A stretch of DNA of 64,000 bases, taken from the NCBI GenBank assembly GCA_946415755.1, contig CAMKTS010000012.1, positions 1 through 64,000 on the forward strand, given 5' to 3'. Under the pieces are notes generated by a model, which saw nothing but the letters and a program-made list of their open reading frames with translations, was not told the origin of the DNA and ran no database searches. Origin of the DNA: an uncultured Prevotella sp. (lineage in GTDB: Bacteria > Bacteroidota > Bacteroidia > Bacteroidales > Bacteroidaceae). Made by a program: the position numbers and the translations under genes. Of this stretch, positions 28,507 to 38,013 are shown in pieces. How positions within the stretch are numbered: the first letter of the stretch is position 1; each line of letters opens with the position of its first letter.

Positions 28507-28854
28507 ATGAATCAATACGAAACCGTTTTCATTTTGACTCCCGTTTTGTCTGATGAACAGATGAAGGAAACGGTCGCTAAGTTCAAGAAGGTTCTCACCG
28601 ACAAGGGTGCAGAAATCGTGAATGAAGAGACCTGGGGACTGAAGAAGATGGCCTATGCCATTCAGAAAAAATCTACAGGTTTCTACTGCCTGTTGGAATT
28701 CAAGGCCGAGCCGTCAGTGATTAAGATGCTGGATACCGCCTTCCGTCGTGACGAGAAGGTCATTCGTTTCCAAACTGTAAAGCTTGAGAAGTATGCCATC
28801 GAGTATGCTGAGAAGCGTCGTAACAAACTTGGTAAAAAAGAAGAGGAGGCTTAA
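28507..28854 (+). CDS. rpsF: 30S ribosomal protein bS6
   Basis: The 115-residue protein begins [18 protein letters not shown] and contains [19 protein letters not shown] (shown in part) and the [17 protein letters not shown]-terminal strand typical of S6. It binds the central domain of 16S rRNA with S18. First gene of the operon, 3 nt ahead of rpsR. Confidence 0.97.
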   Translation: MNQYETVFILTPVLSDEQMKETVAKFKKVLTDKGAEIVNEETWGLKKMAYAIQKKSTGFYCLLEFKAEPSVIKMLDTAFRRDEKVIRFQTVKLEKYAIEYAEKRRNKLGKKEEEA

Positions 28855-28857
28855 ACT

Positions 28858-29124
28858 ATGGCACAAGACACTGAAATCCGCTATTTGAACGCTCCTTCTA
28901 TCGACACTACGAAGAAGAAGTATTGCCGCTTCAAGAAGAGTGGCATCAAGTACATCGACTACAAGGATCCCGAGTTCCTGAAGAAGTTCCTGAACGAGCA
29001 GGGTAAGATTCTTCCCCGCCGTATCACCGGTACCTCTCTGAAGTATCAGCGCCGTGTGGCTCAGGCCGTTAAGCGTGCCCGCCAGATTGCTCTGCTGCCT
29101 TACGTAACTGACATGATGAAGTAA
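28858..29124 (+). CDS. rpsR: 30S ribosomal protein bS18
   Basis: The 88-residue protein contains [38 protein letters not shown] and the terminal [15 protein letters not shown], the full S18 signature. It forms a pair with S6 on the 30S platform. Confidence 0.97.
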   Translation: MAQDTEIRYLNAPSIDTTKKKYCRFKKSGIKYIDYKDPEFLKKFLNEQGKILPRRITGTSLKYQRRVAQAVKRARQIALLPYVTDMMK

Positions 29125-29143
29125 AATAAGGAGGACAGAAGAT

Positions 29144-29683
29144 ATGGAAATTATACTGAAAGAAGATATTATCGGTCTGGGATATAAGAACGATATCGTG
29201 AATGTAAAGTCTGGTTATGGCCGTAACTACCTGATTCCTCAGGGTAAGGGTGTTATCGCTTCTCCTATGGCTAAGAAGATTCTTGCTGAGAACCTGAAGC
29301 AGCAGGCTCACAAACTGGCTGCCATCAAGTCCGCTGCCGAGTCTAAGGCTGAGACCCTGAAGGATGTTGTCCTCTGCATTGCTGCCAAGGTCAGCGCTAC
29401 TGGTCAGCTCTATGGTTCCGTAGGTGCCAATCAGGTGGCCGAGGAGCTGAAGAAGCTGGGTAAGGATGTTGACCGCAAGATAATCACCATGAAGGAGGCC
29501 AAGACTGTTGGCGACTTTGTTGCTCTGGCACACTTCCACAAGGAGGTGGTTGTCGAGATTCCCGTTAAGGTGGTCGCTGAGAACGCTCCTGTTGAGGAGG
29601 CTGTTCAGGAAGTGAAGGTCGAGTCACCCGTTGCCGAGCCGGAGACTCCCGTACAGGAAGAGGCTGCAGCTGTTGAGGAATAA
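29144..29683 (+). CDS. rplI: 50S ribosomal protein bL9 with acidic C-terminal tail
   Basis: The N-terminal domain MEIILKEDIIGLGYKNDIV followed by VKSGYGRNYLIPQGKG is diagnostic for L9. At 179 residues it exceeds the usual roughly 150 because of a tail of about 35 residues rich in Glu, Val, Pro and Ala. L9 sits at the base of the L1 stalk and influences frame maintenance. A strong terminator follows. Confidence 0.96.
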   Translation: MEIILKEDIIGLGYKNDIVNVKSGYGRNYLIPQGKGVIASPMAKKILAENLKQQAHKLAAIKSAAESKAETLKDVVLCIAAKVSATGQLYGSVGANQVAEELKKLGKDVDRKIITMKEAKTVGDFVALAHFHKEVVVEIPVKVVAENAPVEEAVQEVKVESPVAEPETPVQEEAAAVEE

Positions 29684-29710
29684 TATTTCAACGAATTGAA
29701 TATGGTTTGA

Positions 29711-29747
29711 CCCCGCAATGCCAGAATTGGTGTTGCGGGGGCTTTTT
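29711..29747 (+). terminator. Terminator of the S6-S18-L9 operon
   Basis: CCCCGCAA pairs with TTGCGGGG, with an inner CC/GG pair, followed by GCTTTTT. Confidence 0.9.
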
Positions 29748-29806
29748 AATACATAAGTAATAAGGGATTAAATGATGGTTTGTCTCAAAAAAATCTAACC
29801 AGATGA

Positions 29807-29836
29807 TTGTTTATATCAAAATTTTTCGTATCTTTG
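29807..29836 (+). promoter_or_regulatory. Promoter of the clostripain-like lipoprotein gene
   Basis: -33 TTG (29807-29809) and -7 TATCTTTG (29829-29836) with a 19-nt spacer; the start codon is 37 nt after the box. Confidence 0.75.
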
Positions 29837-29872
29837 CAGACGTTAAAAACTTGTAATAATCAATCCATATAA

Positions 29873-31537
29873 ATGATGAGAAAAAATGTAATTACTCTTG
29901 CAGCCGTAGTTTGCTGCATCACGATGGCTACGGTGCAGACCGCCTGCACCAGTGGTAACCTTGACAATCCTACTCCCACGCCCCAGCCGTATCCTGAGAA
30001 TGTGTCCGATGTCACCATCATGTGGTATGGCACTGGAGGCGGCAATGTCGACATGTGTGTCCTACAGAATTTCCGCCAGTTCTACAATGCCAAGGCCGCC
30101 AATTTCGACCGTGTGAACGTGGTGGCTATGTACAAGAACTCGCTCAACCCTAATGACTATGAGGAGATGACCGACGAGGAAGTGGCCCAGCTGGCCGCAA
30201 AGGAGGCCGAGGGAAAGACCGAGGAGGAAATTGAGGCGATGACTTATACCGACTACTACATCCAGTGCCATCCCCTAAGGGGTGCCTGTTACCGCTTTGC
30301 CGTCGACCCCAATAAGACGCTTCGCCAGCAGTTGCTCGAAACAAAGCCCTACGGTGAAAAGAACTGCGACTTCACCTGTCCAGACTCACTCACCAATTTC
30401 ATCAACTGGGCAGCCCAGAATTATCCTGCCAAGAAGTACATCCTTGTGATGGCCGACCACGGTGGCGGCTATACGCCCAACCACGACCTGCCTCAGTATG
30501 ATGCCAATAGCCCAGCCAGACGTGGACTTGTCTACGATGACGGACATGAGAAAAAGTGTTTCTCGGCCAAAAGCTTCACACGTGCCGTGCGCAATGCTAA
30601 TGTTCGCCCGGAGGGTATCGTGCTCTACCTATGCCTGATGAACAATATGGAGTTCCTCTACGAGGTGAAGGATGTTACCGACTATATCGTCTGCTCTACC
30701 TACGTGATGTATGCCGATGGAGGTGCCTTGAACAGCATCGTAGACAACATGGCCACCGTACAGGACACCGAGGCCGCACTGGCTATTTTCGTAGATGACA
30801 ATGTGGACAGCTGGGATGCCGTATTCTACGACCCGCAGCAGCCCGACAAGCCCGACTACTACGACCTTACGCTGACCAGAACAGAGTGCCTGAATCGCCT
30901 GGCTCCCGTGCTCAGAGAGGTTACCGATCGTCTGATAGACACCTATCAGAATGGTACGCCGGAACAACGTGCACTCATCGACCAGTGTACGGCTGAAGCC
31001 GTAAAGGTTGAGAACACCTATCCTTTCTACGACATGGCCAAATATATGGAGAACCTCTTTCTGAAGCTGCCCGATGTCTTCGACCAGGAACTCTTCAACC
31101 GCCTTAAGATGGCCTTCAATGGCTGCATCTCCAAGCAGCGCAACAGCCACTATTTGACCAGCCACAACTATCAGGTAGACTATAGCGTGATGCTTGGTAT
31201 GCAGGGCAACTACATGAAGTACTTCTACGGCTACGACTACGACGGAAATCTTGTTCTTACGGGTGCTGAAGTGTTCTATCCCGACGGTGTTCACGAGAAG
31301 TATAAATACGTAGGTGATGCCAACGACAACAGCGGCATCCTCAGCGGCTTTGAACTGGAGAAACGCGATAACTGGGGCAGCACCTTTGCCGAGACCTATC
31401 AGCAGAGCACATTCGACCACTTGGTAGGCTGGAGCCGCTGGCTGATGCTCAATACAGCCACGCCCCCCGCATGGAGTCCCTCCTCATTTAATTTTAAACT
31501 GCCCGACGGTGATGTGTCTGGCAATCCCAGTATTTAA
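29873..31537 (+). CDS. Clostripain-family (C11) cysteine peptidase, probable lipoprotein
   Basis: The 554-residue protein has a signal peptide with a probable acylated Cys25 (TVQTACTSG) followed by a Pro/Thr-rich linker. The caspase-like core shows VTIMWYGTGGGNVD, the catalytic His in VMADHGGGY (His196) and the catalytic Cys in VLYLCLMNNMEFLYE (Cys254). C11 peptidases cleave after basic residues and are common secreted or anchored enzymes in Bacteroidales. Maturation sites are not evident. A hairpin separates it from the next gene. Confidence 0.88.
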   Translation: MMRKNVITLAAVVCCITMATVQTACTSGNLDNPTPTPQPYPENVSDVTIMWYGTGGGNVDMCVLQNFRQFYNAKAANFDRVNVVAMYKNSLNPNDYEEMTDEEVAQLAAKEAEGKTEEEIEAMTYTDYYIQCHPLRGACYRFAVDPNKTLRQQLLETKPYGEKNCDFTCPDSLTNFINWAAQNYPAKKYILVMADHGGGYTPNHDLPQYDANSPARRGLVYDDGHEKKCFSAKSFTRAVRNANVRPEGIVLYLCLMNNMEFLYEVKDVTDYIVCSTYVMYADGGALNSIVDNMATVQDTEAALAIFVDDNVDSWDAVFYDPQQPDKPDYYDLTLTRTECLNRLAPVLREVTDRLIDTYQNGTPEQRALIDQCTAEAVKVENTYPFYDMAKYMENLFLKLPDVFDQELFNRLKMAFNGCISKQRNSHYLTSHNYQVDYSVMLGMQGNYMKYFYGYDYDGNLVLTGAEVFYPDGVHEKYKYVGDANDNSGILSGFELEKRDNWGSTFAETYQQSTFDHLVGWSRWLMLNTATPPAWSPSSFNFKLPDGDVSGNPSI

Positions 31538-31547
31538 CTCCTAATAC

Positions 31548-31577
31548 GCACACAAGGGGTGTAAACCCTTTGTGTGC
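31548..31577 (+). terminator. Hairpin after the C11 peptidase gene
   Basis: GCACACAA pairs with TTGTGTGC, with inner GGG/CCC pairing and a small bulge. The U-tract is weak, so it may be only partial termination before the following gene. Confidence 0.55.
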
Positions 31578-31591
31578 ATTAACATCAATTA

Positions 31592-32482
31592 ATGACAATG
31601 AAAAAGTGTCTGACAACACTCGCAGCCCTTCTGTGCTGTATCGCTTCTGTTTTAGCCCAGGATGCCCAGCAGGGTAGGAACCGGGCGTATACCATCACCC
31701 TGAATGATGTGCAGTATGCCCATCATGGCGAAAAGATGTCGGCGGGTGAGGCCGTTGGTAAGGTGATTACCGGCGTGCTGACGGGACAGACCTCGGTGCA
31801 GGCTTCAAAGTATGAAGAAGACGTGAAGAGCGCCATCATCAAGGGACTCTCAGGAGCTTACCGCTTCCGCTACAACGACGGACTGGTCCGCATTGGCGAT
31901 GTGGCCGAGGAGGGAAACCTCGTGGTAGATGCCCTCATCACCAATATTCAGGCCACATCAAGCAGCCGCTCGTGGAAGGATAAGGACGACAAGGTGCAGG
32001 TTTCTACTACCTATAAAGGCATAGTGGAGGCCGTGCTTACCGTTAAGGATGCCAAGACGGGTGAGGTGGTAGCCAATCCCACGGTTGGTGGACGTGGCAC
32101 AGAGTTCTCGTCGTTCTCCACTTCCGACCAGGCCGTTCGCGATGCCATCAACCATTTGTCAACTCGTGTCACCGCATGGCTCAACCGCTATCGTCCCATC
32201 GTGGCTAACATCATCGAGGGCAGTACCGCCAAGAAAGACAAACAGAAGGAGGTGTACATCGATCTCGGTAGCAGCGAGGGTGCCTTCGTAGGTCTCCATA
32301 TGGGAGTCTTCACCGTCAAGACCATTGCCGGTCGTGAGGCCAAGTCGCAGATTGGCAAGCTGAAAATCGAGGCCGTTGAGGGCGAGGACATCAGCCGTTG
32401 CAAGGTACAGAGCGGTGGCAAGGACATCAAGGCAGCCCTTGATGCTGGTGAACATCTTCGTGTGATGACCATCGACAAGTGA
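31592..32482 (+). CDS. Exported protein, CsgG/FlgT-like layout, function unknown
   Basis: The 296-residue protein has a Sec signal peptide (CLTTLAALLCCIASVLAQ) and no lipobox. The middle part (VKSAIIKGLSGAYRFRYND, GNLVVDALITNIQATSSS) recalls CsgG/LpoB-like folds. The C-terminal 75 residues (VYIDLGSSEGAFVGLHMGVF, then IGKLKIEAVEGEDISRCKV) recall the FlgT C-terminal domain. Those resemblances are by eye. A periplasmic or outer-membrane role is likely. Translation may start at 31592 or at the ATG 6 nt later. It is convergent with the TonB-receptor gene. Confidence 0.65.
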   Translation: MTMKKCLTTLAALLCCIASVLAQDAQQGRNRAYTITLNDVQYAHHGEKMSAGEAVGKVITGVLTGQTSVQASKYEEDVKSAIIKGLSGAYRFRYNDGLVRIGDVAEEGNLVVDALITNIQATSSSRSWKDKDDKVQVSTTYKGIVEAVLTVKDAKTGEVVANPTVGGRGTEFSSFSTSDQAVRDAINHLSTRVTAWLNRYRPIVANIIEGSTAKKDKQKEVYIDLGSSEGAFVGLHMGVFTVKTIAGREAKSQIGKLKIEAVEGEDISRCKVQSGGKDIKAALDAGEHLRVMTIDK

Positions 32483-32494
32483 TAGGTCTTTTCT

Positions 32495-34393
32495 TTAGAA
32501 GTTGATATTCACACCGCCCATGAACGTGGCGCGGGGCATGGGGTAGCCCAGATTGATTTCGTAACGCTGTGCCAGCAGGTTCTCGCTACGAAGCCAAAGA
32601 CCGACATTCTTGCAGAGGGCATAACCAGCAGTGATGTTGAGCAGACAGACGTTTTCTTTCTGCTCTTGATTAGGTGTCACTTCTGTATAGAGGCCGCTCA
32701 GGTATTGCAGACCTGCGATGACGCTCCACTTCTGATAGTTGAAGTTGGCTCCCAGGAAACCTTTGTAGGTGGGTGCAGCAATGATGGGATTCTTCATGTG
32801 GAGCAGCGAGTGGTTGGTAGAGAGCGCCCAATGGCTGCTGATGCGATACTCAGCCTCCAGCTCAAGGCCGTAGTTCTCTATCTCGCCCGTGTTCACGTTG
32901 CGGCCGGCAACGGTCTGAATCATGTTGTCGCCCTTTATATAATACAGGTTGACGCCGTATGTCAGGGATTGCAAATCCCCTCCAACGTTGAGACTGTGGC
33001 GCCACGACAGTTCATAGTTCCACAGGCGCTCGGCACGTAGGGAATCGTGGTTGGCCGTGCCGTACATGTACATCTCGCGGGTGTTAGGATTGCGAAAACC
33101 CTTGCTTACCGATGCCTTCAAAGTGCCTGTCTCTATGGGACGCACCACGATACCTGCCTGTGGCACCCATTCGCCACCTGCAGTAGAGTGGTGGTCGTAG
33201 CGCAGACCGGCATCAATGGTTAGCCACTCTGCTATGTCCTGACGGAAGTCCACATACCCTGCCACCTCGTTCTCGTGTGCGTGGGCACTCTGCATCAGTC
33301 GGCGCTTAGTGGTCACGGTTTCGCCGGTCTTGCGATCGGTATACCAGGCACGTCCGTAGATGTGCTGATAGTCCAGGCCTACGGTCACGCGATTGCCCTC
33401 GAAGAGCTGCGCACTCTGATACCACGACACGCCAGCCACAGCATCCTTAGAGCGGAACAGGTCGGTCTGAGGAGTACCGCCAGCGGCATTATAACCATCG
33501 TTGATCTTATGGCGCCCGAAGTTATCATAAACGCTCAGCGCACCGCTGGTACGGTTGTAGTGGTTCTCGATGGTCAGGCTGGCTGCACCGCGGGTAATCC
33601 ATTGGTCGTTCTCCAGCTTGGGCTGCATTACGGTGCCGGGATTAGAGGCGTTCCAATGCGTAAGGTCCAGATCAACGGCGGCATTCCAATGGTCGCTGAT
33701 GTCGTAACCCAGCTTCACGTAGCCGCCATACTGCTCGAAACCCATGTTGGAACGATGGTTGTCTGTGCGACTATACTGTAGGGCAACGGTAGACGAGAAG
33801 CGACCGCTGCGCACCTGGTTAGAAGCCTCGGCCTGAAAGGTGCCGTAGCTGCCTGCGCCTGCGGTTATGTGTGTCGCAACACTGTTGCGACCTACAGGGC
33901 GACGGGTAACGATGTTCAGCACACCTCCCATAGCATTCGAGCCATACAGCACGGAGGCCGGGCCGCGCAGCACTTCTACGCGCTCTGCCATCAGCGTCTG
34001 ATAACTGTCGCTAATGGGATGCCCAAAGACTCCGTTGTACTGCGGATGACCGTCGATGAGTACCAGCATCTGGCCGGCACCGCCCGCCAAACCGCGCAGG
34101 CTGATGCCGCCTGCAGCACCTGTAGAAACGCCATAGCCCATCATCGATCGGCTGGTAACCATCAGGCCTGGAACCTGCTGCATCACCGTGGGCAGCACAC
34201 TCGTCTGTTGCTGCTCGGTCAGTGTCTGTCGGTTGATTACGTTTACTGTATAAGGCAGATGGCGCACGTCTGTGGCATTTCGTGTGCCTGTTACTACTAC
34301 CTCCTTCAGTGAAAGTGAATCAGCATACTCTTCAGCCGAAACACAAAGAATGCTTGCTGCCGAAGCCACGAGCACCGAATACAATCTTCTCAT
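32495..34393 (-). CDS. TonB-dependent outer-membrane receptor (BtuB-like)
   Basis: The 632-residue protein has a signal peptide, a TonB-box-like SLKEVVVTGTRN, a plug domain (VMQQVPGLMVTS, then MLVLIDGHPQYNG and VERVEVLRGPASVLYGSNA-type motif) and a 22-strand barrel ending in MGGVNINF with terminal Phe. There is no carboxypeptidase-like N-terminal domain and no SusD partner, so it resembles BtuB/siderophore receptors more than SusC glycan porters. Ligand unknown. Transcribed alone. Confidence 0.92.
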   Translation of the reverse strand: MRRLYSVLVASAASILCVSAEEYADSLSLKEVVVTGTRNATDVRHLPYTVNVINRQTLTEQQQTSVLPTVMQQVPGLMVTSRSMMGYGVSTGAAGGISLRGLAGGAGQMLVLIDGHPQYNGVFGHPISDSYQTLMAERVEVLRGPASVLYGSNAMGGVLNIVTRRPVGRNSVATHITAGAGSYGTFQAEASNQVRSGRFSSTVALQYSRTDNHRSNMGFEQYGGYVKLGYDISDHWNAAVDLDLTHWNASNPGTVMQPKLENDQWITRGAASLTIENHYNRTSGALSVYDNFGRHKINDGYNAAGGTPQTDLFRSKDAVAGVSWYQSAQLFEGNRVTVGLDYQHIYGRAWYTDRKTGETVTTKRRLMQSAHAHENEVAGYVDFRQDIAEWLTIDAGLRYDHHSTAGGEWVPQAGIVVRPIETGTLKASVSKGFRNPNTREMYMYGTANHDSLRAERLWNYELSWRHSLNVGGDLQSLTYGVNLYYIKGDNMIQTVAGRNVNTGEIENYGLELEAEYRISSHWALSTNHSLLHMKNPIIAAPTYKGFLGANFNYQKWSVIAGLQYLSGLYTEVTPNQEQKENVCLLNITAGYALCKNVGLWLRSENLLAQRYEINLGYPMPRATFMGGVNINF

Positions 34394-34498
34394 TATTTAT
34401 CAATACTTATTAAGTTATACATGCGATTACCCAGCCCAATAACAGTCAATAACCATAATTTCATAGATGTTTTGTTTTTAATGAAGGCGCAAACGGAA

Positions 34499-35281
34499 TT
34501 ATTCCTTTGTGCCGTAGCGTCTTCTGAATTCAGAACATGTGATGGCTGTGGCAATTGCTACGTTCAGGCTTTCGGCAGTCTCTACGCCCTTATTGAAGTT
34601 GGGAATCAGCAGCCGGTGGCTGACCAGTGACCTGACGGGAGCGGAAATGCCGTTGCCTTCGTTACCCATAACGATAATGCCGTGAGGCGAAAGGGGTTGC
34701 GTGTAGATGTCGGAACCGTCGAGTAGCGTGCCGTAGACGGGACACTTGGCCTTGCCAAGCAATTCTACGAGGTCGCAATAGATAATAGGAACGTGCGCGA
34801 GGCTGCCCATCGTGGCCTGTACCACCTTGGGGCTGTAGATGTCGGCCGTATCGGGAGAGCAGTACACGGCATCCATTCCGTACCAGTCGGCAATACGGAT
34901 GATGGTGCCTACGTTTCCCGGATCCTGCACTCCATCGAGTGCCAGCGAGAGTTGACTGTTGGCCGAAGACGGATAGTGGGTGTCTGGAATCTCCATCACT
35001 GCCAGCACCTCTTGCGGATGTTGCAGGAAACTAAGTCGGTGCAACTCGTCGTCGGTAACGAGCTGCACCGGAGTGTATTGCTGTGCATTCACATGAGGCT
35101 GCTGCGCTTTGGAAAAAGACAGTTGCGCGCCTTCGGTAGCAAAAACCATGCGGGGGATGAAGCCGCTGCGCAGCAGGTCGCCCACCACTTTGGGACCTTC
35201 GGCAACGAAAAGTTTTTCGCGCTTGCGGTTCTTCTTCAGTTCCAGCGAGCGCACCAGCTTGAGTTGGTTCTTGCTCAGCAT
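34499..35281 (-). CDS. SpoU/TrmH-family RNA 2'-O-ribose methyltransferase
   Basis: The 260-residue protein has an N-terminal substrate-binding domain (LVRSLELKKNRKREKLFVAE) and a SPOUT core with the three motifs LALDGVQDPGNVGTIIRIAD, IVMGNEGNGIS and LLIPNFNKGVETAESLNVAIA. It would methylate a 23S rRNA or tRNA ribose using SAM; the target cannot be assigned. It is 3 nt downstream of the TlpA-like gene, so the two form an operon. Confidence 0.9.
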   Translation of the reverse strand: MLSKNQLKLVRSLELKKNRKREKLFVAEGPKVVGDLLRSGFIPRMVFATEGAQLSFSKAQQPHVNAQQYTPVQLVTDDELHRLSFLQHPQEVLAVMEIPDTHYPSSANSQLSLALDGVQDPGNVGTIIRIADWYGMDAVYCSPDTADIYSPKVVQATMGSLAHVPIIYCDLVELLGKAKCPVYGTLLDGSDIYTQPLSPHGIIVMGNEGNGISAPVRSLVSHRLLIPNFNKGVETAESLNVAIATAITCSEFRRRYGTKE

Positions 35282-35284
35282 AGG

Positions 35285-36382
35285 CTATTGCAGCTGACTG
35301 TCTACGAACTGCTCCAACTGCGTTCCTCGCAAGCCGCGACGAAGAATCTTCCCGTTTTGGTCGATGACGACGGTATGGGGTATGCTGCTGATATTGAACA
35401 GTTGTGCGGCGGCATTGTCCCAGCCTTTCAGGTCGCTCATCTGCGGCCATTTGATACCCAGCTGCTGTGTTGCCTGCTGCCAGGCATCGCCGTCATTATC
35501 GAGCGAGATGCCTACGATGCCGAGGCCCTTGTCTTTGTATTTGTCATACATGGCCGTCATCATCGGCATTTCCTGTCGGCAGGGACCGCACCATGAAGCC
35601 CAGAAGTCAATGACGGTAATCTTGTTGCGGCGTATCTCATCCATGATGCTAAGTGGCGTACCGTCGAGTGAGGGTTGTGTGAAGTCGGTGATGACCGCCC
35701 CTTCGCTGGTATTGGCTGCCGCCTCCAGGTGTTTCTGCATCAGTTTGATGGCCGGGCGTTGTCGCATCGCGTCGGGCAGCTGCTTGATCAGGTTGCTGCG
35801 CATGTTGTCGTCAATCACGTCTTCGGGGTAGTAGGTGAGAAGGAAATAGCCGAACTCATTGTCGATGTTGCGCTTGATGGCATCAGCTACTACGCCTGCA
35901 AAGCGTTTGTTCAGCTGTTCTATCTTGCTCATGCCTCGTTGCTGTTCTTCCTGGCTGACCGTATTGCCGTAGATGTGTTCGGCAATGCGGTTGATTTCCT
36001 TTCCGATCACCATCACGCTGTCGTTCAGCCGCTGCCACTCGTTGTTGGCCTGGGTGCCCCCGACGCGCGAAGCGCCTGGTGTCTCTGACAGTGTAACGCT
36101 GATGTTGCCCGCTTCCAGAAAGAAGGGGGCATTGATCTCGTTGCGCGCAGCACTGTATATCATGCAGAGCTGCAGGGAGTCGGTCTCTCCGGCATACTGG
36201 AACTTGCCGTCTTTGACGAGGATGGTGTCGCTGGGTGTGCCGCTCTCCATATCGGTTGTCACAAAGAGCGTATCGCCATCGGCCAGTGCTTCTGCGCTGC
36301 CGTTTACCTTGAAGCTGTTTGACTGGCAGGCGCATAGCAGGAGTGCGCTACTAAATAATATACTGGCTTGAAATGCTTTCAT
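35285..36382 (-). CDS. TlpA-like thiol-disulfide oxidoreductase lipoprotein with DUF4369-type N-terminus
   Basis: The 365-residue protein starts MKAFQASILFSSALLLCACQS, a lipoprotein signal with Cys20 likely acylated. The N-terminal half (FKVNGSAEALADGDTLFVTT, PFFLEAGNISVTL) fits DUF4369. The C-terminal thioredoxin domain has WASWCGPCRQEMPMM with the CxxC pair, and SSIPHTVVIDQNG with the cis-Pro. It would reduce disulfides in the periplasm. The start at 36382 is chosen over an upstream in-frame one because only it gives a signal peptide. The first 32 nt overlap the 3' end of prs. Confidence 0.9.
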   Translation of the reverse strand: MKAFQASILFSSALLLCACQSNSFKVNGSAEALADGDTLFVTTDMESGTPSDTILVKDGKFQYAGETDSLQLCMIYSAARNEINAPFFLEAGNISVTLSETPGASRVGGTQANNEWQRLNDSVMVIGKEINRIAEHIYGNTVSQEEQQRGMSKIEQLNKRFAGVVADAIKRNIDNEFGYFLLTYYPEDVIDDNMRSNLIKQLPDAMRQRPAIKLMQKHLEAAANTSEGAVITDFTQPSLDGTPLSIMDEIRRNKITVIDFWASWCGPCRQEMPMMTAMYDKYKDKGLGIVGISLDNDGDAWQQATQQLGIKWPQMSDLKGWDNAAAQLFNISSIPHTVVIDQNGKILRRGLRGTQLEQFVDSQLQ

Positions 36383-37286
36383 TGTTGATGACTCTACGGA
36401 TGGTTTCTGCAAAAAGGTCGGCCACGGAAATCTGCTTGACTTTGGCACAACGCTGTGAATAGGGGATGGAGTCGGTGAATACAATCTCCTCAAGTGCCGA
36501 GTCCTGTACGCGTTCGCTGGCCGGGCCGCTCATCACGCAGTGGGAGGCGCAGGCCCGTACCGTCTTGGCTCCTGCTGCCTTCATAATGTCGGCAGCCTTG
36601 GTAATGGTTCCTGCGGTATCTACCATATCGTCGATGATGACCACGTTCTTGCCTGCCACGTCGCCGATAATCTGCATGGTGGCCACCACATTGGCTCTTG
36701 CACGTGTCTTGTTGCATAGCACGAGGGGGCATCCCAGGTATTTGGCGTAGGTGTTGGCACGCTTTGAGCCACCCACGTCGGGCGAGGCAATCACGAGGTC
36801 TTCCAGCTGCAGTTTTTGCAGATAGGGCAGTATGACGTTCGATGCATAGAGGTGGTCGACGGGAACGTCAAAGAATCCCTGTATCTGGTCGGCATGCAAG
36901 TCCATTGTGATGACACGGTCGACACCTGCCACGCTGAGCAGGTCGGCCACCAGTTTGGCTCCGATGCTGACGCGCGGCTTGTCTTTCCTGTCCTGCCTGG
37001 CCCATCCGAAGTAGGGGATGACGGCATTGATGGTTCTTGCCGAGGCGCGTTTGGCAGCATCAATCATCAGCAGCAGCTCCATCAGGTTGTCGGAGTTGGG
37101 GAATGTGCTCTGTACAAGGAAGATGTCGCGTCCTCGGATGCTCTCTTCGTATGACACGGCAAACTCGCCATCCGAGAACTTGGTGATTTGCAGTTCTCCG
37201 AGCGGGCATCCAAGACTTTGGCAGATTTTCTCTGCAAGGTACTTTGTGGCAGTACCGGAAAACACCATGTAGTTTTTGTTAGCCAT
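36351..37286 (-). CDS. prs: Ribose-phosphate pyrophosphokinase
   Basis: The 311-residue protein is a class I PRPP synthetase: SFSGTATKYLAE-like start, KFSDGEFAVSYEESIRG, VIPYFGWARQDRK, MDLHADQIQGFF and the PRPP loop VVIIDDMVDTAGTI. It converts ribose-5-phosphate and ATP to PRPP for nucleotide, His and NAD synthesis. Length is normal. It overlaps the TlpA-like gene and probably leads the prs-tlpA-spoU operon. Confidence 0.96.
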   Translation of the reverse strand: MANKNYMVFSGTATKYLAEKICQSLGCPLGELQITKFSDGEFAVSYEESIRGRDIFLVQSTFPNSDNLMELLLMIDAAKRASARTINAVIPYFGWARQDRKDKPRVSIGAKLVADLLSVAGVDRVITMDLHADQIQGFFDVPVDHLYASNVILPYLQKLQLEDLVIASPDVGGSKRANTYAKYLGCPLVLCNKTRARANVVATMQIIGDVAGKNVVIIDDMVDTAGTITKAADIMKAAGAKTVRACASHCVMSGPASERVQDSALEEIVFTDSIPYSQRCAKVKQISVADLFAETIRRVINNESISSQYII

Positions 37287-37326
37287 TATCGTTTATTGTT
37301 GGTTTATAGGGTTATGCGTATCATGT

Positions 37327-37935
37327 TCAGTCGGCCGCCTTTCGCAGTTTGCCGAAGTGTTCTATCAGTGCGCGGTAGTCAAGTTCCTGATGGATGTTGA
37401 ATCGGTTCCACAGGTCTCCGCAGATAACGATGCCGCCGAATCCGAGGTCTTTCGCCAGCTTCACATTGTCGAGGTTCATGCCTCCCAGGGCATACACGTG
37501 CTTGTCGATGAGCCGGTGGTGCGCAGCTTCTTTCAGTTGCTCCATCGTGAACGATGCTTTCTTGTCGGCCTCCGTCTGACTGTCTTGTATGTATTTCAGG
37601 AACACGTAGTCGGCATTGCGCTTGGTATCCTTCAGTAGTTCCAGATGGGTACATGTGCGGCTGATGCGTCCTTTGTAGCCTTTGGGCGCAGGGGCTTGCT
37701 CGTCGTCGATATGTATGCCGCGCAACTTGTATTCCTCCTTGAGGTAGAAGTTGGCGTGAACGGTGATTTTCGAGTAGTAGTCTTCCGACAGCAGCGTCAG
37801 CAGCCGTTCAGAGTACATGGGCGACGAGTCGGGCTTGTAGAGGTGCAGGCTGTCCAATCCCTCGTCGAACAAGGACGTGAGAATCTTGTCTTCTTCCACG
37901 AAGAACGTGGGTTGGGTCATTACTACCAGTTTCAC
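37327..37935 (-). CDS. ThiE/TenI-like thiamine phosphate synthase family protein
   Basis: The 202-residue TIM-barrel protein starts MKLVVMTQPTFFVEED and shows DSLHLYKPDSSPMYS, KLRGIHIDDEQ and ALGGMNLDNVKLAKDLGFGGIVICGDLW, matching the ThiE/TenI fold. The usual ThiE phosphate-binding and diphosphate-binding residues are only partly preserved, so it may be a TenI-like paralogue rather than the true synthase. No other thi genes are nearby. A T/C-rich repetitive gap separates it from pheS. Confidence 0.75.
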   Translation of the reverse strand: MKLVVMTQPTFFVEEDKILTSLFDEGLDSLHLYKPDSSPMYSERLLTLLSEDYYSKITVHANFYLKEEYKLRGIHIDDEQAPAPKGYKGRISRTCTHLELLKDTKRNADYVFLKYIQDSQTEADKKASFTMEQLKEAAHHRLIDKHVYALGGMNLDNVKLAKDLGFGGIVICGDLWNRFNIHQELDYRALIEHFGKLRKAAD

Positions 37936-38013
37936 GGTATTCTCCCTTTTTTACCTTATTACTTTTTTACCTGTTTGTTTTCTTACCTTTTTACCTTCTT
38001 TCTCTCCCTCTCA

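Noticed and set aside
36383..36493. Upstream extension of the TlpA-like lipoprotein
   Set aside because: It would bury the lipoprotein signal peptide and lies wholly inside prs.
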